NCBI GenBank assembly: GCA_900128395.1
Contig: LT649496.1
Coordinates: forward strand, 1-23,025
DNA length: 23,025 bases
Source of the DNA: Stramenopiles sp. TOSAG23-2
Taxonomy: Eukaryota; Sar
Direction: 5' to 3'
Below the pieces are notes generated by a model. That model worked only from the letters and a program-made list of their open reading frames with translations. It was not told where the DNA came from and ran no database searches. Shown piece by piece: positions 8,618-17,446 of the stretch (the stretch's first letter is position 1; each line of letters begins with the position of its first letter). Made by a program: the position numbers and the translations under genes.

Positions 8618-9865
8618 ATGGGTTGTTGTTTTAGTTGTTGTTGTAGTAAAACAACATGGTTGTATGATGAAGATAAATGGGAACAATTAATGATACCACT
8701 CGAAGAAAATATATTCAAAGAATGTGGTTATCAAAAAGGTACAGATTATGATGCAACGTTTACTATGATCGAAATGGATGATGCGCCGTTTAAAGTGCGT
8801 ACGTTTTATATCGGCGATGATGCAGGGAAAGCAAAGGACAAGCCAACTGTTTTTTTTATACATGGAAATATGATTATGTTTAGTGCATTTGCAAATTTTG
8901 CTAAAAATTTGAGTCAACATTACAGAGTGGTTGGTATAGACTTAGTTAATTTAGGACTTAGCACACGATCACCACAAAGTCATCGAGATAAAATTGGTAC
9001 TGATCATGACAAAGCAGAAGCATGGAATACGGAATACATTGAAAAAGTTGTAAATGCATTGGATTTACCATCGAAATTTTTTATATGTACGAATTCAATA
9101 GGTGGCTGGTATGGTATGAGGTATGCATCGTTACATCCTGAACGTATTGATGGTTTATTTTGCATGACACCACCTGCAACTACACCATATGATCCTGATA
9201 ATAATCCTCGTCATAAAACTGGCCATGGAGTTGCCATTGATCTGGCTACATCAACGAAATGGGAAGATACGAAAACTACAGATTGGCATAGGGAAAGAAA
9301 TGCTAAAGGTTTACATGGATACCATAAAGAATTACATTCACAAGGCACATGTATGAAAAAAATGGTGCTTGGACTTCTTCAATATTTCAGCGCAGCGTTA
9401 TATAACAAATCAAATACACCACCAGCTGCTGCAAAAGCAATTGGTAAATATGCATATCATATGTTTGGCCGTACTGGTGGCGCAGATCAAACTATGGAAC
9501 CAATGTTTGTTTGGCCATATTTATTGAAGCACCCATTTCAAGCAGAGGATCGTTTAAACAATCCAAAGTGCAATTTTCCAATGGCACTTGCATTTGGCGC
9601 TGCTGATCCGTTTGCATCAAATATTGGTGGGGAAGATTTATTAAAATTAATAGGAAATCATAATGGTGGACGTATTAATCTTTTTAAAATTGGTGGGGAT
9701 AAAACAGATCCAAAAGATGGTGCACATCATAGTTTTTACATTCGATTTGAACAAGAATGTGTAGATGCTATTGTTGGTCATTTTAATGGCTCTATAACTG
9801 GAAGATGGGAACCAACTGTGCATGGAAGTCATCTTAAACCTGGTACAAGGCCTGGAGGTGACTAG
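8618..9865 (+). CDS. Alpha/beta hydrolase with MGCC lipidation signal
   Basis: 415 residues from the ATG at 8618. The first ten residues, MGCCFSCCCS, give Gly2 for N-myristoylation and a cluster of cysteines for palmitoylation, predicting tight membrane attachment. The alpha/beta hydrolase fold follows: FFIHGNM (His82-Gly83, oxyanion loop), VVGIDLVNLGLSTRS (compare the DLLGFGRSS block of ABHD4/5-like proteins), nucleophile elbow CTNSIGGWYG with Ser160, the acid loop GAADPFAS with Asp330, and GAHHSFYIRF with His370/371. The elbow is T-N-S-I-G instead of G-x-S-x-G, but the Ser-Asp-His triad is complete, so catalysis is plausible. A likely role is lipase, acyltransferase or acyl-protein chemistry at a membrane; the substrate is unknown. 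It converges on the Der gene. Confidence 0.85.
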   Translation: MGCCFSCCCSKTTWLYDEDKWEQLMIPLEENIFKECGYQKGTDYDATFTMIEMDDAPFKVRTFYIGDDAGKAKDKPTVFFIHGNMIMFSAFANFAKNLSQHYRVVGIDLVNLGLSTRSPQSHRDKIGTDHDKAEAWNTEYIEKVVNALDLPSKFFICTNSIGGWYGMRYASLHPERIDGLFCMTPPATTPYDPDNNPRHKTGHGVAIDLATSTKWEDTKTTDWHRERNAKGLHGYHKELHSQGTCMKKMVLGLLQYFSAALYNKSNTPPAAAKAIGKYAYHMFGRTGGADQTMEPMFVWPYLLKHPFQAEDRLNNPKCNFPMALAFGAADPFASNIGGEDLLKLIGNHNGGRINLFKIGGDKTDPKDGAHHSFYIRFEQECVDAIVGHFNGSITGRWEPTVHGSHLKPGTRPGGD

Positions 9866-10247
9866 AAAATAATGTTTCAAATAATATGATGCATTAATAA
9901 TTCGTGTCCGCATATATTTACACATATATACACGCTGTTCACATCAGTTGATTTTTGAGTTTAAATTTTTGATAGATTGAGAGATTAGAGAGGTTTACAG
10001 TTTACAGAAGAGAGTAAGAGAGTGGAGTGCAAAGTGCAACAAAAAAAGGCAAAAAGGAAGGGGCGCACTTGTGATTTCCCCCCATTTAACATATAGACAC
10101 CACGCTAAAAACATTCTTATGCATATATCATAGAATAAAAAACAATGGTGTGGTGTAAAATGATATTTTTGAGATAAATTTTACTATTATTACCCCTCTC
10201 TCCTCTCTCTCTTCTTCAAAAGAAATATTTTCTGTGTTCTCTCTTAT
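9866..10247. other. Convergent 3' spacer
   Basis: 382 bp between the stop codons of the alpha/beta hydrolase and Der. It contains purine-rich GAGA-type sequence near 9975-10060 and a CT-rich stretch (about 10195-10215) next to the Der stop. No gene was seen. Confidence 0.5.
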
Positions 10248-12159
10248 TCAATCCCCCTTCCCAGGTCTTCCTTTAATATTGACTCTAATAGGTATTCCAT
10301 TCATATCAAATTCTTCTTTTAATAAATTGATTAAAAAACGTACGTAATGCGTTGGTATTGTTTTAGGATTTTTATTACTAAAAAATACAAAAGATGGTGG
10401 CCGTGAACTAATTTGTGTACAATATTTAATTTTTCCACCACCTGGTATAGGTCTTGTACGTTGAATTTCTTGTATCCAACGATTTAAAATTCCTGTTTTG
10501 ATATATGTATTCCATTTCTCATATACGTCTAATACATTATCTAATATAATATTAGTATTTTTACCATCCAATGCAGAAATTGGTACTACTGGTACACTGT
10601 GTGTGTGTTTATTTATGTATGTATGTGTATTGTTAGTCGAGTTTACATATATATACGATTTTCGTTTTATATGTATATATATATATATACATATATATAA
10701 TAATAAATACATACCCTCTTGCTTGTGGTATAGCACTGTAAATAATATCTTCCACTGATTCTTGTATCCATTCATATGTTATTACTTGACCGTCCATCAT
10801 ATTGTTTTCCATTAAATCACATTTATTTGCAAGGATTACTAATCCACGGCCTTCTTCACAAATTTGACCAATTAATGCTTTGTCATCTTTAGTTGGTGGC
10901 AACGTTGAATCCATTACTAATACGGCTACATGTGCATGTTTAATAGCATGCGATGTTTCCAACGCAGCCCATCGTTCAATGGAGGTTTCCGTATTTCGTT
11001 TTGGTATTTTTAACATTCTACGTATTCCAGCTGTATCTATTAATCGAATACATGAAGTTGGATCGGTTGGGTGTTCCATATCGATTCGTATAGGATCACG
11101 TGTCACACCAGCCATTGGACCAGTTAAAACACGTTGTGAATCTAATAATTGATTTAATAATGTTGATTTTCCAACATTTGGTTTTCCAACAATTGCTAAT
11201 TGTAATGGCGGTTTTACTCCAGCATCCATCATATTATCCTTTACCATCGAATCATTACCATCATTTGTTTCTGTTGTGCTCATAGTATCCTCTTTTTTCT
11301 TTTCTTCTAATTCATCTAATAAATCAAGATATAAATCACTTAAACCATGTCCATGTTCCCCACTTATGAATATTGGATGGCCAAACCCAAGTTTCAAACA
11401 TTCTGCATTGACGGAATGGATAATAGCATCATCGTCTAATATATTATCAATTTTATTTACGACAACGAAAGTTTTACATACAGCCTCTTTACGTAACCAT
11501 TTTGCAAAATGTTCATCAACTGCTGTTACACCATCTTGTGCATCGATTAAAAATAATATTAAATTAGATTTACAAATTGCTTCTTTTGTTAAAAATAACA
11601 TTTCCTCCTCCAATGATATAGATGTTTCTTCCAATCCTGCTGTATCAACAATCTTAAACGATAGATCCGATAATGAACCAATTGATTCTCGAAAATCACG
11701 CGTGGTACCAGGTTTATCATTCACAATTGCCACTCGTCTTCCAACAAAGCGATTGAATAAACGTGATTTACCAACGTTTGGTCTTCCAACTAACGTAATT
11801 GTTTTTAATAAATGTTCTTCCTCTTGATTTGGATTTAATCGTTTTGAACGTTCCATACGTTTCACACGCCTTTGTTCGCGTTTAATATGTGTTTTTAAAT
11901 TGGTTTTAAATTGTACAGATGGTTTTGTAGAAAAGAAACGTATCATATTATTGTTTAAAAATAATCGTTGTTGTTGTTGATGTTGGTTATTACTATTATT
12001 ATTAAAATGGTAAATGCATTTATTATTTATAAATGGTATGATTGTTGTTGATAAAAAATATTTCCTTTTAATCATACTTTTCACATGATTTACATATTGT
12101 TTTTTCATTGAAGTATTACGATTATTATGTCGTACATGGTGTAAAATGACACGTCGCAT
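10248..12159 (-). CDS. der: Der/EngA double GTPase, mitochondrial, one intron
   Basis: Two exons, 10715-12159 and 10248-10596, give 597 residues. The first true ATG is at 12159; the open frame upstream of it only offers a GTG. G domain 1 has GRPNVGKSRLFNR (from residue 125), DKPGTTRD, DTAG and VVNKID. G domain 2 has GKPNVGKSTLLN (from 325), AGVTRDP, DTAG and LANKCD. Exon 2 carries VPISALDGK and the C-terminal KH-like domain (YEKWNTYIKTGILNRW, IKYCTQISSRPPSFVFFSN, YVRFLINLLKEEFD, GIPIRVNIKGR). Bacterial Der helps assemble the large ribosomal subunit; a mitoribosomal or plastid-ribosomal role is inferred here. The first 110 residues are basic and almost free of acids, with RFFS|TKP at 74-80, a classic matrix-peptidase context, so mitochondrion is favoured. 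G1 of domain 1 has Arg after GKS where Thr or Ala is usual. Confidence 0.93.
10597..10714 (-). other. Spliceosomal intron in der
   Basis: A 118-nt intron, phase 2. The exon ends GCAAGAGG, followed by GTATGT; the acceptor reads ACACACAG|TGTACC. Joining restores the expected Der sequence QARG-VPVVPISALDGK, while reading through gives a Tyr/Ile-rich tail. It is made mostly of AT repeats, including a perfect 28-nt palindrome at 10668-10695, and ends in a CA-repeat tract in place of a normal polypyrimidine tract. Confidence 0.93.
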
Positions 12160-12401
12160 GGTTGTTGTGTGGTTGTTTGTTTTCTGATTATATATTATAC
12201 TATGCCTGTGGTTCACACTACACACTCTGTTTTGTAATGTGTATTATATGTTGTTGTTTTATTCATAAAAATCAGGTTGAAATTGACTTTTTACAGGTGC
12301 ATGCATGCATGCAATGCATCAATGGGAAAGAGTAGAAAAAATAGGAATCAATCACGGATAGAAAAACATAAATCAACAAATATATTCCATTTCATCTAAT
12401 C
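12160..12401. promoter_or_regulatory. Divergent der / B-box promoter with TGCATGCA cluster
   Basis: Only 242 bp separate the two ATGs, so both promoters must be here. At 12298-12319 a run of overlapping TGCATGCA palindromes ends in a further ATGCAT. It is the most conspicuous non-AT element in this spacer and a candidate shared binding site. No TATA box can be assigned with confidence. Confidence 0.4.
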
Positions 12402-12884
12402 ATGGAGGAAGGACAAAAAATGCAAACAAACGTTTGTGGATATAATTTAACATCATGGGAAGATGAAACAACAACAACAACAACAACAACATGGAAAAGA
12501 GATTTAGGGACTGTATTGTATATTAAAAAAAAGAATAATGATGAGAATAATAATAATAATTATGTAAAAAAAAAAGGTAAAATAATAATTGTAAATAATG
12601 TAGTAGGTATTCAAGATGTTGGAAATACGGAGACATCTAAATCATTAAGATTGGATGGTAATGGATATAAGAATAACAATCAAAATTTCTTTACAAATAC
12701 ATCTGTATGGATGGAAGAAGGACAATGGTTAAATGAAAATGAAACAAAAAACATTTGTGATAATTGTGAAATTAACGAAGTTTTATATACATGTGAGGAT
12801 TGTAATGAATATTTTTGTAAACGTTGTTGTGAAACGATACATAAAGGTGGTAAACGTCGTAATCATGATTTTTATGAAATTTAA
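12402..12884 (+). CDS. Small B-box zinc-finger protein
   Basis: 160 residues from the ATG at 12402. The C-terminal 43 residues form a B-box: Cys119, Cys122 (CDNC), Cys131, Cys134 (CEDC), Cys139, Cys142 (CKRC), His147 and His155, with spacing C-x2-C-x8-C-x2-C-x4-C-x2-C-x4-H-x7-H. The upstream part has a Thr run (from (ACA)n), an Asn run, a basic KKKGKIIIVNNVVGI segment and SVWMEEGQWLNENE, none recognised. With no RING, coiled coil or second B-box it is not a TRIM protein; it may be a zinc-dependent protein-protein adaptor. Such stand-alone B-boxes occur in protists and plants. The function is unknown. It converges on the CAP-H gene with a 162-bp gap. Confidence 0.75.
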   Translation: MEEGQKMQTNVCGYNLTSWEDETTTTTTTTWKRDLGTVLYIKKKNNDENNNNNYVKKKGKIIIVNNVVGIQDVGNTETSKSLRLDGNGYKNNNQNFFTNTSVWMEEGQWLNENETKNICDNCEINEVLYTCEDCNEYFCKRCCETIHKGGKRRNHDFYEI

Positions 12885-13046
12885 AATGTTATATAGAAAT
12901 ATATATGATACTACGCGTGTTTTCACTTTCTTTTTTTTTTTTAAAAATCTCCCGTGTCCCGCTTCTCCTCCGTTTGTTTGTGTGTTTGGTCTCTCGTTTG
13001 TAATTTGATGAATTTTACACTACACTCAACTTTTTGTTGTTGTTGT

Positions 13047-15236
13047 TTAATTTGTATCCTTATAGATGATAATATCATTCATATCATTACTACTTCTTAA
13101 TGCTAATGTATTTTCATTTGATAAGAACAACATCGTTAAAAACATCATTGATACACTAACTTCATTTTCCTCTTTCACTTGTAATTTGGAAAAGATTTGA
13201 CTAAATGAGGCACCATCTTTCTCCTCTTCATTTGCATTCACAATCGTACCAACATCATCCGTTTCAATATGATTGACTTCTTTCTTTGTTTCTGGTGCAT
13301 CATGTGAAATATGATTCCACATATTGTGTTTCAATGCTTTGATATTAAATTTAGTAGCTGTCTTTGCATATGGTACTAATTTACTAGGCGATGGTGGAAG
13401 ATCATTTCCATTGGAAACATCTTTCACTGGGGAAAAGCCATTGTTATTACCATATAAATTTGCAAAGGAATCATTACCATTACCACCGACACTACCATTA
13501 CTATTGTTACTGCTTGTTGATGTATTTAACATTGGTGTAAATTCATCTCCTTGGTTATTATTGTCTTGCTCATCTTCGTTATTACTATTATTGTTGTTAT
13601 TAGCATTTGTAAAACCAAATTTAATTCTTTCCGTTGTATATAAACTTCTTAAACTTTCTGGTTTATAATGCACATCTTCTGGTAACATATTTGAAAATGG
13701 ATTTTCACGACGTTTTTTCAACGTAGCAGCTGTTAACATCCCTGCCGTTTTTCGTTTTGGAATTTGAAAATCAGGATCTTCTTCAATATTCACAAATGTA
13801 TTTGCAAAATCAATCGTCACATCTTTCTTTTTGCTTTTCTTTCCATTTTTATTGTTACCATTTTTCTTTGCTGCAAATTTTGCACTTTTTGGAACAAAAC
13901 ATTTCCAATATGGACAATTTGTTAATATATTTTCAATCTTATCTTGATCTTTCGTTTCAACATAACCATCAGTTGTTATATGTATATTTGTTGCATCTAT
14001 TACTTGTCCAAATTGGAATGTAGACGAACCATTGTTGTTGTTGTGTATGTTGTTATTATTCATATTTTGTTGTTGTTGCGATGGTGAAAATGGTGCAGCG
14101 ATAAAACCATTTGTTGGTAACATTTCATTAAAACTATCATTGTTACCACCACCCATTGATATATCTTGTGTAATATTTCCATCATCAATGTCCTCCGTCG
14201 TCGATGCAACATCAATAAGATCTTTACCTTCAATAACAGTATTACTGTTATTCATCCCATTGTAAAAATGTTCTAAACTTGGGCATAATGTTACATTATT
14301 TTCCCAATTGTTTTTCATCAATGCATCTTGGAAATTCGTAATATCAATTTCTTCATCATCACATGTTGCTAACCCTTCCTTTGCAAAATCCGTATTGATA
14401 ATAGCAGTTGCATCAAATACAATATTTAAACCATTTTCAACGTTTAATTTTCCAAGTAACATACCTCTTGCACCACCTTGATCCATATTTGTACTCATCT
14501 TTGCAAAGATTGGATCAATATCGTATTCACTTTCTAAACGCGTACTGGTAATATTTGATATTTTATCCAACGTATTGCCTTTGGAACGAATCTTTTTCTT
14601 TTTTACTTTCTCACCATTTCCATCACCACTACCGTCCATATCCTCATCATCATCATCGTCAGCTTCATCATCCGTATTATTTGAATTACGGTTTAAATCT
14701 GCTACAAAACGTCCAGTTGCTGCATATGTTTCATCCACTTTTGCTGCATAAATTTGTGCACCTGTCTCTACGGCACAACCACATTCTTCGAATTTCGTAA
14801 TTTGTTCTCCATCGTCACCACCGGAATTGTTAATATTCTCAATAATATCATCGATTTTTTCAATAAAACGATAATAAAAATTTGCAGTTTTTAAATTAAT
14901 TTTATTTTGTGAAGCAGCTTGCATTGTACTACGTCGTATTTCTTCCACAGCAATATCATTTGCAGCAGAGGTTGTTGTTGTTGTTTTTGTGCCATTTTTC
15001 GCACCACCGATGCTTAAACGTGAAGATGCACCTTGTGTACCAGATAATAAACGCCCACTTGAACGTCGTCTGGTAGATCGTGGTGTACGTTGCCTTTGTT
15101 GAAATTTTTTCATAGACGCACGTCGATTTCGTGAAGATGGTGTGTTAGGTGCAACGTTTTCACCATTATTATTATGTTGTAAATTGGTTTGAATGGTAAT
15201 GGTTGGTTTACCAGATAAACGTCTACGAGATGGCAT
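13047..15236 (-). CDS. CAPH: Condensin complex subunit 2 (CAP-H/Brn1/Barren kleisin)
   Basis: 729 residues from the ATG at 15236; CAP-H proteins are usually 700-850. CAP-H is the kleisin that bridges SMC2 and SMC4 and binds the HEAT subunits CAP-D2 and CAP-G in mitotic chromosome compaction. Matches in order: a basic Ser/Thr-Pro-rich tail (1-85); an N-terminal kleisin helix NLKTANFYYRFIEKIDDIIE (114-133); FEECGCAVETGAQIYAAKVDE (149-169); an acidic insert (188-204); then TLDKISNITSTRLESEYDIDPIF followed by DQGGARGMLLGKLNV, the Barren signature. At the C-terminus FSQIFSKL followed by VSVSMMFLTMLFLSNE and the acidic-hydrophobic end match the winged-helix domain that binds SMC4. So it is full length. 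Asn runs and Gln runs fill the middle linker. The TP/SP-rich tail is a plausible Cdk target (inference). Confidence 0.92.
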   Translation of the reverse strand: MPSRRRLSGKPTITIQTNLQHNNNGENVAPNTPSSRNRRASMKKFQQRQRTPRSTRRRSSGRLLSGTQGASSRLSIGGAKNGTKTTTTTSAANDIAVEEIRRSTMQAASQNKINLKTANFYYRFIEKIDDIIENINNSGGDDGEQITKFEECGCAVETGAQIYAAKVDETYAATGRFVADLNRNSNNTDDEADDDDDEDMDGSGDGNGEKVKKKKIRSKGNTLDKISNITSTRLESEYDIDPIFAKMSTNMDQGGARGMLLGKLNVENGLNIVFDATAIINTDFAKEGLATCDDEEIDITNFQDALMKNNWENNVTLCPSLEHFYNGMNNSNTVIEGKDLIDVASTTEDIDDGNITQDISMGGGNNDSFNEMLPTNGFIAAPFSPSQQQQNMNNNNIHNNNNGSSTFQFGQVIDATNIHITTDGYVETKDQDKIENILTNCPYWKCFVPKSAKFAAKKNGNNKNGKKSKKKDVTIDFANTFVNIEEDPDFQIPKRKTAGMLTAATLKKRRENPFSNMLPEDVHYKPESLRSLYTTERIKFGFTNANNNNNSNNEDEQDNNNQGDEFTPMLNTSTSSNNSNGSVGGNGNDSFANLYGNNNGFSPVKDVSNGNDLPPSPSKLVPYAKTATKFNIKALKHNMWNHISHDAPETKKEVNHIETDDVGTIVNANEEEKDGASFSQIFSKLQVKEENEVSVSMMFLTMLFLSNENTLALRSSNDMNDIIIYKDTN

Positions 15237-16120
15237 AATAATAATAATTTATAACAATTGTCGGTTGGTCGAGTAAATTAGTAGATTATATGTAATGTGA
15301 ATGTGATATGTTCTTTGATAATATATGTCGTACAGTACTTTTGTCTATTTGTATTATTGATTGATATGTACATATATTTATGTTTTAAGTCGCCGTTTGT
15401 AAATATATTTTTCCAATAGTCCTTCGTGTTAAATTTATGTGAAAATTGTTGATGGATTTTTTTTAACTGCCACATCAATGATGAAAAGAGATATAAAAAA
15501 TTTCTAACGTTCGCTAGGATGGACATAGCATTGATAATTCTTTGGTAAGTAGGTAGCATAGGGATAGCATCTCTAATAATCTCGGAGAGTAAAACCCTAA
15601 TAGTAACATGAAAGTGCGGGAAAGTTTAAGGTCAAAAGTGCGGTAGTGCGGTATCATTCTTCCCATGTGGCCCATATTTTGTTGTAAGTAATAGCATTGG
15701 GATAGCATCTCTAATCTCTGGGTGCGGGAAATTTAAGGTCAAAAGTGCGGTATCGAAGGAACTGTAGTCAGACGACACTCCTTTTGTAAAAACTCACCAA
15801 TACTGCCAATACTGTGCCATTATAAATATAAATTTCATTAATTTAACACGTATAACAAAGGGAAAATCATGATCAAATTTGTATGTTTGCATGACCGTTT
15901 TCACTTCTTCTTGGCGTTGGAAATTATTATAAAATGCGATGGGAGTTGAGAGGATCCCTTACATCGAAATTATCGTGTAATAATAGTAGAAAACAACCAA
16001 AAGCAACGAATAACCAGGACAATAAGTGTTGGATTTTTTAGTTATTTTAAATAGTAATATTTGATTTACAGATACACCACTATATATATATATATATAAA
16101 AAAAAAAATTTATAATAATA
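15237..16120. other. Divergent spacer between CAP-H and guanylate kinase
   Basis: 884 bp. Apart from the direct repeat described separately, it has AT-rich sequence, a (TA)n tract at about 16081-16098 and an A-run just upstream of the guanylate kinase ATG. The minus-strand open frames here look non-coding. It should contain the promoters of both genes. Confidence 0.5.
15542..15754. repeat. Imperfect direct repeat, two copies
   Basis: Copy A is at about 15542-15655 and copy B at about 15682-15754. Both carry in the same order TTG(G)TAAGTA, TAGCAT(A/T)GGGATAGCATCTC, GTGCGGGAAA followed by TTTAAGGTCAAAAGTGCGG, and GTATC. Copy A holds about 40 extra bases in the middle and a doubled GTGCGGTA. 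Neither has a convincing open frame. They are less AT-rich than the surrounding spacer and look like the remains of a mobile or tandemly duplicated element. Confidence 0.75.
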
Positions 16121-16948
16121 ATGTCAACATCCATCACATCCACACCACAACAACGGTTAACATATGAAGAAATATCGCAATTAAATCAAAGAAAAGATGA
16201 ATTAAAAGATAAACATCAAACCTACCTCAATACGCATCCGGAAATATCAAGAATGTTATCAGATTTCATGGCTAGCGTGTTGATAGATAAGCCAGATGAT
16301 GTATTTTTATTTGCCGGTGAACATTTTGGTACGTTTGAAGGTGACGATGGTGGTCACCGTCCAATTGTCTTATCTGGTCCTTCTGGTGTTGGTAAATCAA
16401 CATTAGTTGGTATGTTAATTAAAGCGTTTCCAGATGCGTTTGGGTTTTGTGTTAGCCATACAACTAGGGAACCGAGGGAAGGCGAGGTGGACGGGGTTAA
16501 TTACCATTTCACCACCGAGGAAGATTTTAAAAAAATGGTTGATGATAAGAAATTTTTAGAACATGCTGTTGTACATGGTTCTTCTTATGGTACATCTGTT
16601 AAAGCAGTTAGTGAAGTACGTAAAAGTGGTAAATTGTGTATTTTAGATATTGATATAAATGGTGTAAAATTAGTGAAAGAAACGAAAATTGCACCAAGGT
16701 ATTTATTCATAACACCACCATCCATTGGTGAATTGGAATCGCGTTTACGAGGCCGTGGAACGGAAACGGAGGAAAATTTAGCATTACGTTTAAAAAATGC
16801 AACGACTGAAATTAAATATGGTACAGCTGTTGGTAATTTTCATAAAGTAATTACAAATGATGATGTGGAAGAAACATTTAGTGAATTGAAAGATACATTA
16901 CTTGAATGGTTTCCACATTTAACTGGATTGGAAGTCGAGGAAGATTGA
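16121..16948 (+). CDS. Guanylate kinase with N-terminal RIIa/Dpy-30-like docking segment
   Basis: 275 residues from the ATG at 16121. The catalytic part (about 81-272) phosphorylates GMP to GDP with ATP: P-loop LSGPSGVGKSTL (Lys92), SHTTREPREGEVDGVNYHF (GMP-binding), FLEHAVVHGSSYGTS, LDIDINGVK, YLFITPPS, and the lid SRLRGRGTETEENLALRL. All key residues are there. Guanylate kinases are normally about 200 residues; the extra 80 at the N-terminus include HPEISRMLSDFMASVLIDKP (39-58) followed by DDVFLFAGEHF, which has the pattern of R2D2 domains: amphipathic helix, then KPxDVxxFAxxxF. Such helices dimerise and dock onto amphipathic helices of AKAPs and radial-spoke proteins. This suggests a flagellar or otherwise anchored enzyme supplying GDP/GTP locally (inference). 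Confidence 0.93.
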   Translation: MSTSITSTPQQRLTYEEISQLNQRKDELKDKHQTYLNTHPEISRMLSDFMASVLIDKPDDVFLFAGEHFGTFEGDDGGHRPIVLSGPSGVGKSTLVGMLIKAFPDAFGFCVSHTTREPREGEVDGVNYHFTTEEDFKKMVDDKKFLEHAVVHGSSYGTSVKAVSEVRKSGKLCILDIDINGVKLVKETKIAPRYLFITPPSIGELESRLRGRGTETEENLALRLKNATTEIKYGTAVGNFHKVITNDDVEETFSELKDTLLEWFPHLTGLEVEED

Positions 16949-17446
16949 TGAATTATTATATATATATATATGATATGAACAACTAAAACTATGATATTGA
17001 ACAAATGAAAGAAGGAGAGGGAAGAAAATGGTGAACTTTCCTATAAAAAATGTAAAAAAAATTATAAAATAATAATAATATTTTTAATTATACTTATTAC
17101 ATTACATTTTCTCATAGGCAAAGAATTATACCAGTTCATTTTCATTTTTCTTCACAGTGCCACATTGGCACAACACATACTGTACACCACACACCACACC
17201 AGCAGCACAGACTTTATTTTTAACCTGTGTAAAAATGATGTGCAAATTACAAATATACACTAAAGTTATAATACTTTTGAATTCACATCCATCACATCTT
17301 TTAAAAGTATTTTATATATATCCATCTCTCTCTCTCTAGTAGAGCCAATTTGCAGAATTCGCCCACTTTGTATATCAACCCCCTTTTGATTAAAACCCCA
17401 ACACCATCAATATATAAATCAATCATCCACAAAAATATCAAGAACA
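16949..17446. other. Spacer between guanylate kinase and the GT4-oxygenase gene
   Basis: 498 bp between two genes in the same direction. It contains a (TA)n stretch after the guanylate kinase stop, a CACA-rich segment at about 17170-17205, a (CT)n tract at about 17325-17338, and CAATATATAAATC at 17408-17420 that could serve as a TATA element for the downstream gene. No gene was seen. Confidence 0.45.

Noticed and set aside
10633-10714. Tyr/Ile-rich C-terminal tail of Der from the open frame
   Set aside because: It is intron read-through; splicing at 10714/10597 restores the expected Der C-terminal domain.
12160-12225. 22 extra N-terminal codons for Der
   Set aside because: They begin with GTG; the ATG at 12159 starts a typical mitochondrial presequence.
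13324-14800. Several plus-strand frames opposite CAP-H
   Set aside because: They are Leu/His-rich antisense shadows of the Asn-, Asp- and Ser-rich CAP-H coding strand.
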